A stretch of DNA of 64,000 nt from Maniola hyperantus (Eukaryota; Arthropoda; Insecta; Lepidoptera; Nymphalidae), in assembly GCF_902806685.2 (NCBI RefSeq), contig NC_048541.1:15448662-15512661 (forward strand). Reading direction: 5' to 3'. The translations under genes were made by a program, and so were the position numbers. Positions 43,953-54,249 of this stretch are shown here, one piece after another. Each line of letters begins with the position of its first letter. Position 1 is the first letter of the stretch. Under the pieces are notes generated by a model. That model was not told where the DNA came from. It saw only the letters and a list, made by a program, of their open reading frames with translations, and searched no databases.

Positions 43953-44235
43953 CTTAGTAGGTATAAGATTTTACGTGTCACCAACGTTACTAGAATTCGA
44001 GAGTCGAAACACAATAACGTCAAAGTAAAATAGACCTAAAGAGCCTTGAATTTAAGTCAAAAATTCAATGCCCCTGATTTTAATTTCACAACGTTTACGC
44101 TTGGAGCGCTGGCTGTACATGTGTAGACAAACTTGAGCTTTAAAGCAAGGTCATTAAGATCCAGTTTACTATAACGCGGAAGTGTTTCGACACTCGAATA
44201 CTATCCACGTTGGTGAGACATTAAATCTCGTACAC
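43953..44235. mobile_element. CTTAGTATGAG-family element, decayed
   Basis: CTTAGTAGGTATAAG, TCACCAACGTTACTAGAATT and the right end TGGTGAGACATTAAATCTCG. Shares its core with 6722-7247. Confidence 0.55.
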
Positions 44236-44387
44236 ATGTAAATTGTAAAGTAAGCTCACTGAGTTTGTCGATCGTCCAAAAAGGAATGTTTTATTTTCAG
44301 GGTTCGTGTGGTTTCTTTATTCCACCATAACTTCTAAATGTCTGAAAAGAATTGGATCATCAATCCAAGTGATACTGGCTATAAATT

Positions 44388-44675
44388 GCCAGGCTTCATA
44401 CACCCTTGAGAACGTTATGGAGCCTCAATAGCTCAACCGGTATAGGAGTGGACTGAAAACCGAAAGGTCGACGGTTCTAACCCCGCCCGTTGCACTATTG
44501 TCGTACCTACTCCTAGCACAAGCCTGACGCTTAATTGGAGAGGAAAGGGGAATATTAGTCATTAAATATGGCTAATATTCTTAAACAAAAAAAACTATCG
44601 GGCAAGCAGGTTTCCTTACGATGTTTTCCTTCACCGTTTAAGCAACCATTTAACCACTAGGTTATCAACTAAGCT
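44388..44675 (-). mobile_element. S1 SINE split by S3
   Basis: CACCCTTGAGAACGTTATGG at the left and GCAAGCAGGTTTCCTTACGA at the right are adjacent blocks of S1 in other copies. The S3 copy lies between them. Confidence 0.75.
44421..44594 (+). mobile_element. S3 SINE nested in S1
   Basis: AGCCTCAATAGCTCAACCGG head to ATGGCTAATATTCTTAAAC and an A-rich tail. Near-identical to the copy at 18326. Confidence 0.85.
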
Positions 44676-44692
44676 AAGAGAAGAATTATAGA

Positions 44693-45002
44693 TACTTTAT
44701 ATTTATAATAACATAAAATTCAAAGTCCTGACTGACTGACTTATATATCAACGTACAGCCTAAACCACTAGTCCTAGAGACATAAAATTTGGTGGGTGTG
44801 TTCTTTGTAAAAAGTAGGTATCCATTGAGAAAGGATTTCATCCCTAAGTGGGTTAAATTGGGGATGGAAGTTTGTATGAAAATCCGTTATTTTTAAAATT
44901 ATTTCAAAAATGAAGAAATACGTGTTTCAGGATTTTTGGAAATTCAACCACCTTGTCAATTGTCTAAATTCCACCCGAACACAGCCGGGGCGGTTCAGCT
45001 AG
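44693..45002 (+). mobile_element. H-C Helitron-like element
   Basis: GTCCTGACTGACTGAC, TATATATCAACGTACAGCC, TACGTGTTTCAGGATTTTTG, then CACAGCCGGGGCGGTTCAG and CTAG before T. The 5' end is decayed. Confidence 0.78.
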
Positions 45003-45515
45003 TTAATATTATGAATAGACGCGATAGTTATAGCAGCGATAACATAATCAGTATAGACAAATTACTGCTGATAATTAAGAAGGTACAAATTAGTGGAGGT
45101 AACGTTGTAGTTAGTCGTAATTGAAAAGCAGTGTAATCTGCTTAACATGCCACTAATTAGACTCCGATGTGTGCCTTTGTAATGATCGCGGATCAAAGTG
45201 AACTGATAGTAACATCTTACGTGAACCACAGTTTAGACAGCGAACACAGATTTGTATAGTTCCGGCTGAAGTTCCTTGAGTTGACACTGATAAAATACAA
45301 AAAACGTACTTTTTTTTTATATTTAAAAGAATATTATTAGCCATGTTACTTTTATTACTTAGCCAAATTACTAATATTCCCTTTACCTCTAGGTAGGTAG
45401 GTATAGGATAGGTAGGTGCTAGGAGTAGGTACGACAATAGTGCAACGGGCGGGGTTTGAACCGTCGACCTTTCGGTTTTCAGTCCACTCCTTTACCGGTT
45501 GAGCTATTGAGGCTC
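44920..45515. repeat. Inverted segmental duplication, copy 1
   Basis: Reverse complement of 53668-54230. It comprises the H-C 3' end, about 300 bp found only in these two places (ATGAATAGACGCGATAGTTA..) and an S3 SINE. The ORF at 44936-45124 mirrors a minus-strand frame at 54024-54320 only because the DNA is duplicated. Confidence 0.85.
45310..45515 (-). mobile_element. S3 SINE
   Basis: Minus strand: tRNA-like head ending GAGGCTC at 45515; the tail has an altered internal part (AGGTAGGTAGGTATAGGATA). Confidence 0.78.
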
Positions 45516-45693
45516 TAAGGCTACTTTAATTCTATTTAGTTTTAGTGAAAACATGAAAAAACAATAAATAGTTGAATCATAATAATTGTTAAATATCATG
45601 CTATTTCTGTTAATATTTATTTAAGTCAAACAAAATTGATTTTTCTCATTTTGGAATGGAAAGTTACATGCAAGCATTTGCGTTAAAATGTTA

Positions 45694-45749
45694 ATTTTGA
45701 CAGCTTACATTAGGTACATAATATAAGCTGTAATGTAAGCTGTCAAAAT
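45694..45749. repeat. 19-bp perfect inverted repeat
   Basis: ATTTTGACAGCTTACATTA at 45694-45712 and its complement at 45731-45749, immediately before an S1 copy. GTAAGCTGT recurs three times. Confidence 0.85.
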
Positions 45750-45754
45750 GTAAG

Positions 45755-46057
45755 CTGTGATAGCGTAGTGGTTAGGACGTCCGCCTTCTAATCAGAGGTC
45801 GGGGGTTCGATCCCGGGCACGCACCTCTAACTTTTCGGAGTTATGTGTGTTTTAAGTAATTAAATGTCACTTGCTTTAACGGTGAAGGAAAACATCGTGA
45901 AGAGTTCTCCATAATGTTCTCAAAGGTGTGTGAACTGTGAAGTCTACCAATCCGCAAATGGCCAGCGTGGTAGACTATGGCCAAAACCCTTCTCACACTG
46001 AGAGGAGACCCGTGCTCTGTAGTGAGCCGGCGATAGGTTGAGCAGGATGATGATGTA
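45755..46057 (+). mobile_element. S1 SINE
   Basis: GTGATAGCGTAGTGGTTAGG head, intact B box GGTTCGATCCC, internal deletion of the CATGCCTGAGAG block, ATGATG end. GTACATAATAT before and GTACCTAATAT after may be a mutated TSD. Confidence 0.83.
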
Positions 46058-46297
46058 CCTAATATGCTTTTGTCAGAAACACACTGCATACTTCAAATAG
46101 ATTTTATATGATGGGTGATATGATTATTTTCCAATATATTCAATCTGAAGTAAATCCCCCAGTACTGTCAGTGTAATGGTTAAGATCGCGATCTAAGTCT
46201 TGTGATTTATTTAAGTCGTTGGGTATTGATCGCTGTATGACGCTGGCGTTACTGGGGAATTCACTTCGAAACCGGGTCAACAGGGACTCTCTTTGGG

Positions 46298-46798
46298 CTT
46301 AGTATGAGGCTTCACCGTTCACCAACGTTGATAGAATTCGAGCGGCGAAACACAACATGTCACGTCTACCTAGTGCTACGAGTACGCCCTATCAAGTACG
46401 TAGTAGTAGAATCACATGAGTTGATATCCATATACTCGTGTGGTAGAATTGAGCCATAGCTATAATAATATAATTAATAGGGTCTTGAACTGTAGTAATA
46501 AAATGACGTCACTTTTTGTAAAGCGGTATTTTATGGGGCTAGAATTCATTATTGAATAGAATAATAATTTTAAAAAATCATGATCAAGTACATAATTGTA
46601 TGAATTTGCAAAGGATAATGGATCGAATTGAAAAACTTCTTATTAGTGTTTTATTTATTGTCAACAGTTTGAATTTAAATAATTTAATTTTACAAGACAA
46701 CAATATTTATTTTAATTTCTTAAGGGTTCCATTTCGAGCGCTTCATTTCGAGTATTCGAAATTGATCAACGTTGGTGAATGGAAAAGTCTATACTAAG
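46298..46798. mobile_element. CTTAGTATGAG TIR element
   Basis: Left CTTAGTATGAG..TTCACCAACGTTGAT and right ATCAACGTTGGTGAA..ATACTAAG are imperfect complements over about 45 bp. AT-rich core without a convincing ORF. Confidence 0.68.
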
Positions 46799-46953
46799 CA
46801 CACTTATGTCGCTGTGACTGTTTGTTTAACGTATTCCGTAAATAACCATGTCGTACGAAACGTTCAAACATCGAGCTTGCTTCTTAAGAAGTTTAATGGA
46901 TTCTAAGAGTGATATTCTAAGTACTACGCTTTGGCAAATTCGTACTTAAAACT

Positions 46954-47174
46954 TGTGTTACTGAATTTTTCAGCACGTGATTTAGCGTTTTAAGCATCAA
47001 TGTAAATGACAAGATATGGTCAAGTGCACAAAAATTTGTCACTGAGGTTGCATTGGTGCTAAAGCAGCACTGAGTCGGTGCCATTTTGTTTGTTCGATAA
47101 CCTTATCCATACGAAGTAATATATAAGTCAATGTGTGTTACTGAATTTTTCAGCACGTGATTTAGCGTTTTAAG
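46954..47174. repeat. 139-bp element between 41-bp direct repeats
   Basis: The 41-bp repeats at 46954-46994 and 47134-47174 (both start TGTGTTACTGAATTTTTCAG) look identical. Between them sits a GACAAGATAT..AAGTCAAT element related to 2236-2447. Confidence 0.9.
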
Positions 47175-47503
47175 TTATAACAACCAAAATCAACTAAAAG
47201 AATTGCCTCAAGGCCTATTTATGCGAATTTATTTTTATTTGTAGGTATTATAAAGCTCTAGAACAAACAAGGCCATAAAGTTGAATAAATCCTAATTAAA
47301 GTCACCATTAAACGACCTTTACTAACAAGACCACACGAAACAGATGCGAACACAAGACTCTGTGAAATTATATATTCCTAATGAGACGTAGATTGTTCAA
47401 TAATTCACACGGCAGTGTTTACAAACGGGCATTAAAAGGGGTTTATTTGTAGTGCGCTCCAAACAAACGTAGTCAAAGTCAAAGTCAAATGGTTTATTCA
47501 AAA
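47175..47503. other. Unassigned, ending in a LINE tail
   Basis: AGTCAAAGTCAAAGTCAAAT at 47470-47490 is the minus-strand form of the GACTTT tail seen at 57155. The H-D element is inserted just after it. Confidence 0.45.
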
Positions 47504-47716
47504 TCAGTACCCTTGTTATAAATGCGAAAGTGTGTTTGTTTGTTGCTTTGTTGATTCGTCCTTCAATCACGTCGCAACAGAGCAACGGGTTGACGTGATT
47601 TTTTGCATGGACCTAAAGAGTGTCATAGGCTACTTTTAATACCGAAAAAGCAAAGGGTTCCCACGTGATTTTTAAAAACCAAAATCAACGCGGGCTCAGT
47701 CGCGGAAATCACCTAG
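47504..47716 (+). mobile_element. H-D Helitron-like element
   Basis: TCAGTACCCTTGTTATAAAT to ATCACCTAG. The hairpin is decayed (CAACGCGGGCTCAGTCGCG). Confidence 0.82.
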
Positions 47717-48369
47717 TAAATATTATAGATTCTAGAACGGGTCTACAAAATTACATCGATTTTGATTGGTTAATATTCAAATGAGAATCAAATTACGTTT
47801 GTATGGAGTGACCGTTAGAGAGTTCCCTGTTAATGTGATTGGCTCAAACGAGTGATAAACATCAAGTACATGAGAAGCTACTTAATGAGAATATTAGCTC
47901 TAATCTGACCATCTTGGTACATATTACAAAGTTACAAAGATGTAAGATAAATTCACTTTGATCTAAGTTAACCTAATAGTATCTGAAAAGTAGAGATGGG
48001 CGTTATTGACTATTTCTGGCAACAGTTATCCAACAGTTATTTAGTTTCAATACTGATATTGATAACCGTTGCTGAATATCGGTATCAGAGTTGTGTTTCA
48101 ACTAATTTAATATGCGCAACTCACAACGGTTTCCGTTGTAGTAACTAAGCTAGCTGCCGTATCAATACCGTCTGTATAGCTAGCCCGCGCTTATGTCACT
48201 AAAATTAAACCAATTTTACTTTCATGAATATCGTGAAGTAATCACAACCTTAAGTTCATAGCAGCAAAGTTTAATTATAATGATCATTGACATAGGTCAA
48301 ACTATAGTGGACGCCTGCACGGATAATTTGCCACAGTCCAGTTAACCAAAAACATTTCACGAAGATTGT
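47717..48369. other. Unassigned stretch
   Basis: TAGAGATGGGCGTTATTGAC at about 47993 resembles MITE termini known to me, and GATAACCGTTGCT recurs at 48060 and 48677. No second boundary was fixed. Confidence 0.3.
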
Positions 48370-48499
48370 TAAACCAAAGAGGACCTTATCTCTATTACTC
48401 TAAGGCTAACTGTAATAAAATTGATAGATCAAAGTGTGATGGACACGTACTTGTACAGATAAGCCTTAGCGTAATAGAGATAAGGTCGGCTTTGGTTTA
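48370..48499. repeat. 38-bp imperfect inverted repeat
   Basis: TAAACCAAAG..CCTTATCTCTATTAC at 48370-48407 and its complement at 48462-48499, spacer 54 bp. Possible MITE core or stem-loop. Confidence 0.75.
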
Positions 48500-48947
48500 T
48501 CAAGTTCTTAGTTACTAAGCTGGTAGCCAATAACCACTCCTTCTCAGCTTTCAGTGAGGAAAAGAAAGAGAAGGCATAATTATTGCGTTTCTAGTTACCA
48601 AAAAACCAAACAATGCATGGTCAGTTGCCAGTTGGCAGCGTTGCGTTGTCAGGTGGTTCGTCATAGATGATAGCTGATAACCGTTGCTAGCTACGACAAT
48701 AACGATACGGTACGCTATAGGCGTGGCAGCGGTTTTCAGTTACGTTAAGCTATAGCGGACACATGTCTTCTGAAAAGCCGATATGAAAATAAATTATGAA
48801 CTAATAATGTTGAAATAGAGTAAATAAAGATAATATTATTTAAGTTAATCCAGAGCTTACTGAATTATAAATATAAATTATTATTGTTGTGCTATGCTTG
48901 GAGTAATTCTCAAAGTCAAAGTCAAATTCATTTATTGCATCATACAT

Positions 48948-49261
48948 CATCATCATCATGATCAACCCATCACCGGCTCACTACAGAGCGCGGGTCTCCT
49001 CTCAGAGTGAGAATGGTTTTGGCCATAGTCTACCACGCTGGCCATGTGCGGATTGTTAGACTTCACACACCTTTGAGAACATTATGGAGAACTCTCAGGC
49101 ATGCAGGTTTCCTCACGATGTTTTCCTTCACCGTTAAAGCAAGTGATATTTAAATATTTAAAACGCACATAATTCCGAAAAGTTAGAGGTGCGTGCCCGG
49201 GATCGAACCCCCGACCTCCGATTAGAAGGCGGACGTCCTAACCACTAGGCTAGATCACTGC
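48948..49261 (-). mobile_element. S1 SINE with 13-bp TSD
   Basis: TTGCATCATACAT at 48935-48947 and 49262-49274. Full-length. Inserted just past a CAAAGTCAAAGTCAAATTC LINE tail. Confidence 0.9.
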
Positions 49262-49312
49262 TTGCATCATACATATTAGATATAAATTGTTTTTCAAGCG
49301 CACAATATACTA

Positions 49313-49478
49313 CTAGGTGATGCCTGCGACTTTGTCAGCGTGGATTTAACTTTTTAAAATCCAGTGGGAACTCTTAAATTTTTCGAGAAACGTCTTTAAC
49401 TATAACCATGCATAAAATCACGAAGGACAAACCAACACACCAATAAACCAACAAATCAACAAACTAACAAACTAGTAC
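49313..49478 (-). mobile_element. H-D Helitron-like element, shortened
   Basis: CTAG at 49313, GCGACTTTGTCAGCGTGG hairpin. The GACGTGATT block is deleted. Ends in CAACAAACTAACAAAC. Confidence 0.75.
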
Positions 49479-49756
49479 TTAACATTATATAAATAACAAA
49501 AACTACAAGGAATTGATAAAGATTTATTCCTACAAATTGTTCAAGCATTTCAAAATAAGAACCTGACGCAAAGAAAGAAAAGTATTTACGTTTAGAAAAA
49601 TCTACTTAAACTAGTAACAAAGTCACCGCCACCCCCTCAGTAACGAAATAAACATCTTTAGTGCCGTTTAAATATCTTTCTTCGAAACTAAGATCGTATC
49701 AATACGAATAGAGATAGAAGTTTAGGCGTTATCGAAGTCTCTATCAATGTAGAGAA

Positions 49757-50328
49757 AGAGCCCGGGAGGGCCAGACCTTCGTCTAAATATATAAAAGGAA
49801 AAGGTGACTGACTAACTGATCTATCAACGCACAGCTCAAACTACTGGACGGATCGGGCTGAAATTTGGCATACAGATAGCTATTATGACGTAGGCATCCG
49901 CTAAGAAAGGATTTTTAAAAATTCAACTCCTAAGAGGGTGAAATAGGGGCTTGAAATTTGTGTATTCCACGCGGACGAAGTCACGAGCATAAGCTAGTTA
50001 TTTTATAAAAGAGGAAAGTTTCTCTACGCACTGTCCCCAACACAGGGAGGAACGATCAGCGACTACGAAGTTTAGATCACGGTGACTTTGGCAGATCAGG
50101 TAACTTTAGACGTATAAAATCTTTCATCAAAGTACAAAGTCTAATTTTATTTATATTTTTTTCCGAATAGTATTAGAAATGACGTCATGCATTGCCAGAT
50201 ACTAAGTATCGTGGCAACCCCCTGCCCCTTACTTTAAGGCTGATCGTTCCTCCCTTTGTTGGGGACAGTGCGCAGGGAAACTTTCAGCTTTTATAAAATA
50301 ACGAAGGTTGGGCCCTCACGGGCTCTTA
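49757..50328. mobile_element. Long-TIR MITE split by H-B
   Basis: Arms of about 85 bp: GAGCCCGGGAGGGCC..CTTCG|TTATTTTATAAAAG..CACTGTCCCCAACA and, at the right, the complement ending GGGCCCTCACGGGCTCTT. An H-B copy sits in the left arm at 49782-49997. Core about 150 bp with TGACGTCATGCATTGCC. No ORF. Confidence 0.82.
49782..49997 (+). mobile_element. H-B Helitron-like element
   Basis: TCTAAATATATAAAAGGAAA to CATAAGCTAG before T. The left neighbour is G rather than A. The empty site is visible in the MITE's other arm (CTTCGTTATTTTATAAA). Confidence 0.88.
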
Positions 50329-50619
50329 GTCCAATGTGTAGTGCGTCAGTATTTCGTTGAATTTGTATACCACTTAAACGTACGACGCGATAAAACTTTT
50401 GAAATTGTCTTTGGTGTCTATAAAAGAAGTGAGAGTCGAACTATTTAGAGTTACAGTCGTAATGCAGTGTATTGATTGTTCTTGTAGTTTTGAAGTCATT
50501 TTAATTTTTTTATGCTCTTTTAACCTGGTAAGATAATGAAAGAGTATTGTAGGATCTGTGATTTATACGAACAACTAGCTTCACTATACATATTATATCC
50601 ACGATAAGCACTACTTAAG
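50329..50619. other. Unassigned stretch
   Basis: No feature recognised. Confidence 0.3.
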
Positions 50620-50735
50620 TCTAAATATATAAAAGGAAAAGATGACTAATTGACTGACTGACTGACTGATCATGACTGATAGCTATTATGACGTAGATAT
50701 TTGCTAAGAAACGATTTTTGAAAATTCAAACCTTA
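50620..50735 (+). mobile_element. H-B fragment, internal and 3' deletions
   Basis: TCTAAATATATAAAAGGAAA start, GACTGACTGACTGATC, then ATAGCTATTATGACGTAG. Ends in GAAAATTCAAACC. Confidence 0.75.
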
Positions 50736-50795
50736 ACTGCGGTTACACACTCATCCAATGCGAGTCCGAGAAAATAAGTTTTTTTTTGTTTTGTA

Positions 50796-51004
50796 CTAGC
50801 TTATTCCCGCGACTTCGTCCGCGTGGACTACACAAACAAGCTTCTAATTTACCCCCTTAGGGGTTGAATTTTCAAAAATCCTTTCTAAGCGGAGGCCTAC
50901 GTGCATCTGCATGCCAAATTTCAGCCCGATCCGTCCAGTAGTTTGAACTGTGCGTTGATAGATCAGTCAGTCAGTCAGTCACCTTCTCCTTTTATATATT
51001 AAGA
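50796..51004 (-). mobile_element. H-B Helitron-like element
   Basis: CTAG after A at 50796, intact hairpin, TCTTAATATATAAAAGG 5' end followed by T. Confidence 0.85.
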
Positions 51005-51063
51005 TTATATATTAAGATGGTAGCTTATGACATATGTCGTAGATATTTTTTAGTGCGTGATCG

Positions 51064-51212
51064 AATGTCAAGGGGCGGAGCAACAGATTCCTAAAAGGCC
51101 GGCAACGCATCGGCGGTTCCTCTGGTGCTGCAAATGTTCATGGGCGGCGGTAATCACTTAACATCAGGTGACCCGCCTGCTCGTTTGCTCGCTAGCTCTA
51201 TTAAAAAAAATG
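51064..51212 (+). mobile_element. LINE 3' end (Jockey/CR1-like)
   Basis: AAGGGGCGGAGCAACAG to GCTCGCTAGCTCTATT plus A run. Encodes FLKGRQRIGGSSGAANVHG. Shorter than the 10809 copy. Confidence 0.82.
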
Positions 51213-51310
51213 TGTGATCTGTAAGGGCTTAGAATAACAACTGTAAGGGGTAAAATAGGAGTTTGGTCTATAGTCCACGCGGATGTAGTCGCGATTACAA
51301 CCTATAGTAA

Positions 51311-51557
51311 CCTATATATATAAAAGGAAAAGGTGACTGACTGACTGACTGACTGAATGACTGACTGACTGACTGACTGATCTATCAACGCACAGCTCAA
51401 ACTACTGGACGGATCGGGCTGAAATTTGGCATGCAGATAGCAATTATGACGTAGGCATCCGCTAAGAAAGGATTTTTGAAAATTCAACTCCTAAGGGGGT
51501 GAAATAGGGATTTGAAATTTTGTAGTCCACGCGGACGAAGTCGCGAGCATAAGCTAG
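51311..51557 (+). mobile_element. H-B Helitron-like element
   Basis: CCTATATATATAAAAGG start (TC mutated) with long GACT run; CATAAGCTAG end. TAACCTATAT occurs on both sides. Confidence 0.82.
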
Positions 51558-52020
51558 TAACCTATATTTCTATAACAATGTTACATTCCGATGAATTCTG
51601 ATATGACCGAGAGGAAAGGACTTAGAAAGTTCCATAATAATTGAAAGCTGAGAGGTAGCATTATGAGAAATATTCAAACAGAGGTTTCCTGGAACATAAT
51701 TAGTAACAGAATCGATTCGCACAATGCGTTCATAATTTAAATTAAAGGAGAGCTATCGAATTGCGCAGTAACAGTAAACCGGAGGTAAATAATTGAAGTA
51801 ATTGTTGGGTCAGATCGGGTCAATTAATCATCGGATGCGGTCCGAAGCCACATTACCAATTTATGTTCACCCAAAATACGATGACGCGGCCCAAATGTGT
51901 TTTGTTGTGCGAGACACTCGGTCGCTTAACTAGTCAAACATTTTGATGGAACGCTGTTAGCCGTTATTAATTATTGTTGTAGCAAAAAGTGGATTACAGA
52001 ATTTGGCAAATTATAAAATA
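51558..52020. other. Single-copy stretch
   Basis: 51585-51960 is non-repetitive and moderately GC-rich. No ORF or splice pattern seen. Confidence 0.35.
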
Positions 52021-52372
52021 CTAGCTTACCCGCCCCGGCTTCGCACGGGTGGAATTTAGAAAATTGAGGTAGGGGTTGAATTTCCAAAAATCCTGAAACA
52101 CGTATTTCTTCAGTTGTGACCGAAAACCCAAATACCAATTTTCATGCAAATAACTTAAAAAATGACGGACTTTCATACATTCCACTTAAGGGTGAAATTT
52201 CGAAAAATCCTTTCTTAGCGGATGCCTACGTCATATAGCTATCTGCATGCCAAATTTCAGCCAGATCCGTCCAGTAATTTGAGCTTTGTGTTGATAGATC
52301 AATCAATCAGTCAGCCAGTCAGTCAGTCAGTCAGACAGTCAGTCAATCACCTTTTCCTCTTATATATTTAGA
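52021..52372 (-). mobile_element. Chimeric Helitron: H-B 5' half, H-C 3' half
   Basis: On the minus strand it starts TCTAAATATATAAGAGG and runs as H-B through AGAAAGGATTTTTCGAAATT. It then becomes H-C (CATGAAAATTGGTATTTGGG) and ends GCGAAGCCGGGGCGGGTAAG with CTAG. A|T flanks. Confidence 0.83.
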
Positions 52373-52866
52373 TAACGTTTCATCCCTTTCCGAACTCCAT
52401 GGTGGATTGTTCGATCCGATCAACTCAACTATCTTCAGAAAGTGATTCCGAATTTCCGGTTCCCATAAAAAGCGATAAATAATGGTGGGCATAAAATCAT
52501 GGGCCGTGATGATATTCCAGTGTCTATATCATAACACTGTACGGGGGTTTGCTCGTTGCTACGTTGGTGGCACGATAAACTCTAATAGTGTTAAGGAAAA
52601 ATAAAAATATTGCATCGTCTTTGACAAGTTCGATGGTCCAAGATTCCTAGCCCGCCAGACCTTACTTTCTTTTTCTTTCTTTCTGAGTAACTTAATGTGT
52701 GGGATAGAGTAGTGCTAGGTCTCTCCTTTACTCTCTTTACTGTAAATATTTTTGGTACAAATAAAAAAAACAACCTGGTCATGATGATGATGATGATAAT
52801 GAGCAAGTTTTGAGTTCTCAATTGATGTAACTAAGTAGGTACCTTTGTATAATATTACTCCTGACG

Positions 52867-53088
52867 ACATCCCTGGTGCAGTGCTGAGGTCTTATAAGAG
52901 GGAATCCTGGGTTCGATTCCCGACAGGGGCAGTTTGGGAATTCGCGTAGAAACCGACCAGAGGTATGGTATTACATGAAACTGCCATACCTCCTCCAGGT
53001 TAGCTTACTACCATCTTAGACTGCATCTTCACTTATCACCAGGTGAGATCGCAGTCAAGGGTTAACTTGTATAGGATTAAAAAAAAAC
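52867..53088 (+). mobile_element. S2 SINE with internal deletion
   Basis: Head CCTGGTGCAGTGCTGAGG, B box GGGTTCGATTCCCGACAGG. The middle CTGGTCTGG..CACCCTACC block is missing. The tail AGTCAAGGGTTAACTTG plus A run is intact. Confidence 0.82.
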
Positions 53089-53667
53089 ACTTAGTTATGT
53101 TACGATGTGAGTAGCGATAGCATTTGTTTTGAGAAAAGTGAATCAAAAATATTTTCTAGTTCAGTTTAGCAAGAGTTTTGTACGAAATCCAGTTTTTATT
53201 CACCACCAACCCAAAAATCAGGGAAGCTTCACATAGTGCGCATCATAAATACAACATCGAGTCGGAGTGCAACGCCTAAAAGCGTCCTAAAAAAACTTCT
53301 GTCACGTCCAAAACAATAAAACCTTTGTGTCTATGGCAAAGATATTTTAACACTTTGAATTAGTGATAGATAGGATAAAACGACAAATAAAACATTAATT
53401 AAAATATGGGCTCATTGGCCACTTCATAAAATTACATCGCACCCATAGGTAGCTGTTACTAATGAAAAACATAATAATATAAACATCTTGCACATTATTC
53501 TTGTACCTTTGTGAAATATGAGGTTGAAATTTTATTACATCTCTCTCATTAGTCGATGCAACTGTTATTTACCAATAAACACATCCTGCAGACTTTCTGT
53601 TAAGTGTACCTATGTACATAATTATGTACCTATGTACCTGATAAAAATCATTTGTCAGCCAGAGTTT
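53089..53667. other. Unassigned stretch
   Basis: No feature recognised. Confidence 0.3.
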
Positions 53668-53831
53668 GAGCCTCAATAGCTCAACAGGTAAAGGAGTGGA
53701 CTGAAAACCGAAAGGTCGACGGTTCAAACCCCGCCCGTTGCACTATTGTCGTACCTACTCCTAGCACAAGCTTTACGCTTAGTTGGAGGGGAATATTACT
53801 CATTTAACATGGCTAATATTCTTTTAACTTA
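53668..53831 (+). mobile_element. S3 SINE
   Basis: GAGCCTCAATAGCTCAACAG head to ATGGCTAATATTCTTTTAAC. Part of the inverted segmental duplication. Confidence 0.85.
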
Positions 53832-54145
53832 AACAAAAGTACGTTTTATGTATTTTATCAGTGTCAACTCAAGGAACTTCAGCCGGAACTATACAAATCT
53901 ATGTTCGCTGTCTAAACTGTGGTTTACGTAAGATGTTACTATCAGTTCACTTTGATCCGAGATCATTACAAAGGCACACATTGGAGTCTAATTAGTGGCA
54001 TGTTAAGCAGATTACACTGCTTTTCAAATACGACTAACTACAACGTTACCTCTACTAATTTGTACCTTCTTAATTATCGGCAGTAATTTGTCTATACTGA
54101 TTATGTTATCGCTGCTATAACTATCGCGTCTATTCATAATATTAA

Positions 54146-54230
54146 CTAGCTGAACCGCCCCGGCTGTGCTCGGGTGGAATTTAGACAATTGACAAGGGTG
54201 GTTGAATTTCCAAAAATCCTGAAACACGTA
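54146..54230 (-). mobile_element. H-C 3' end
   Basis: CTAG, then CTGAACCGCCCCGGCTGTGC; ends at CCTGAAACACGTA where the satellite flank begins. Confidence 0.78.
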
Positions 54231-54249
54231 AAACAGTAGGCATATTTTA

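Larger units (their letters stand above)
53668..54230. repeat. Inverted segmental duplication, copy 2
   Basis: Reverse complement of 44920-45515 with few differences. Cut at its right by the 120-bp satellite. Confidence 0.85.

Noticed and set aside
44936..45124. Conserved protein, because a near-identical frame occurs at 54024-54320
   Set aside because: The conservation is at DNA level over the whole inverted duplication, including non-coding SINE and Helitron parts.
49757..50328. LTR retrotransposon
   Set aside because: The terminal repeats are inverted, not direct, and there is no gag, pol or primer-binding site.
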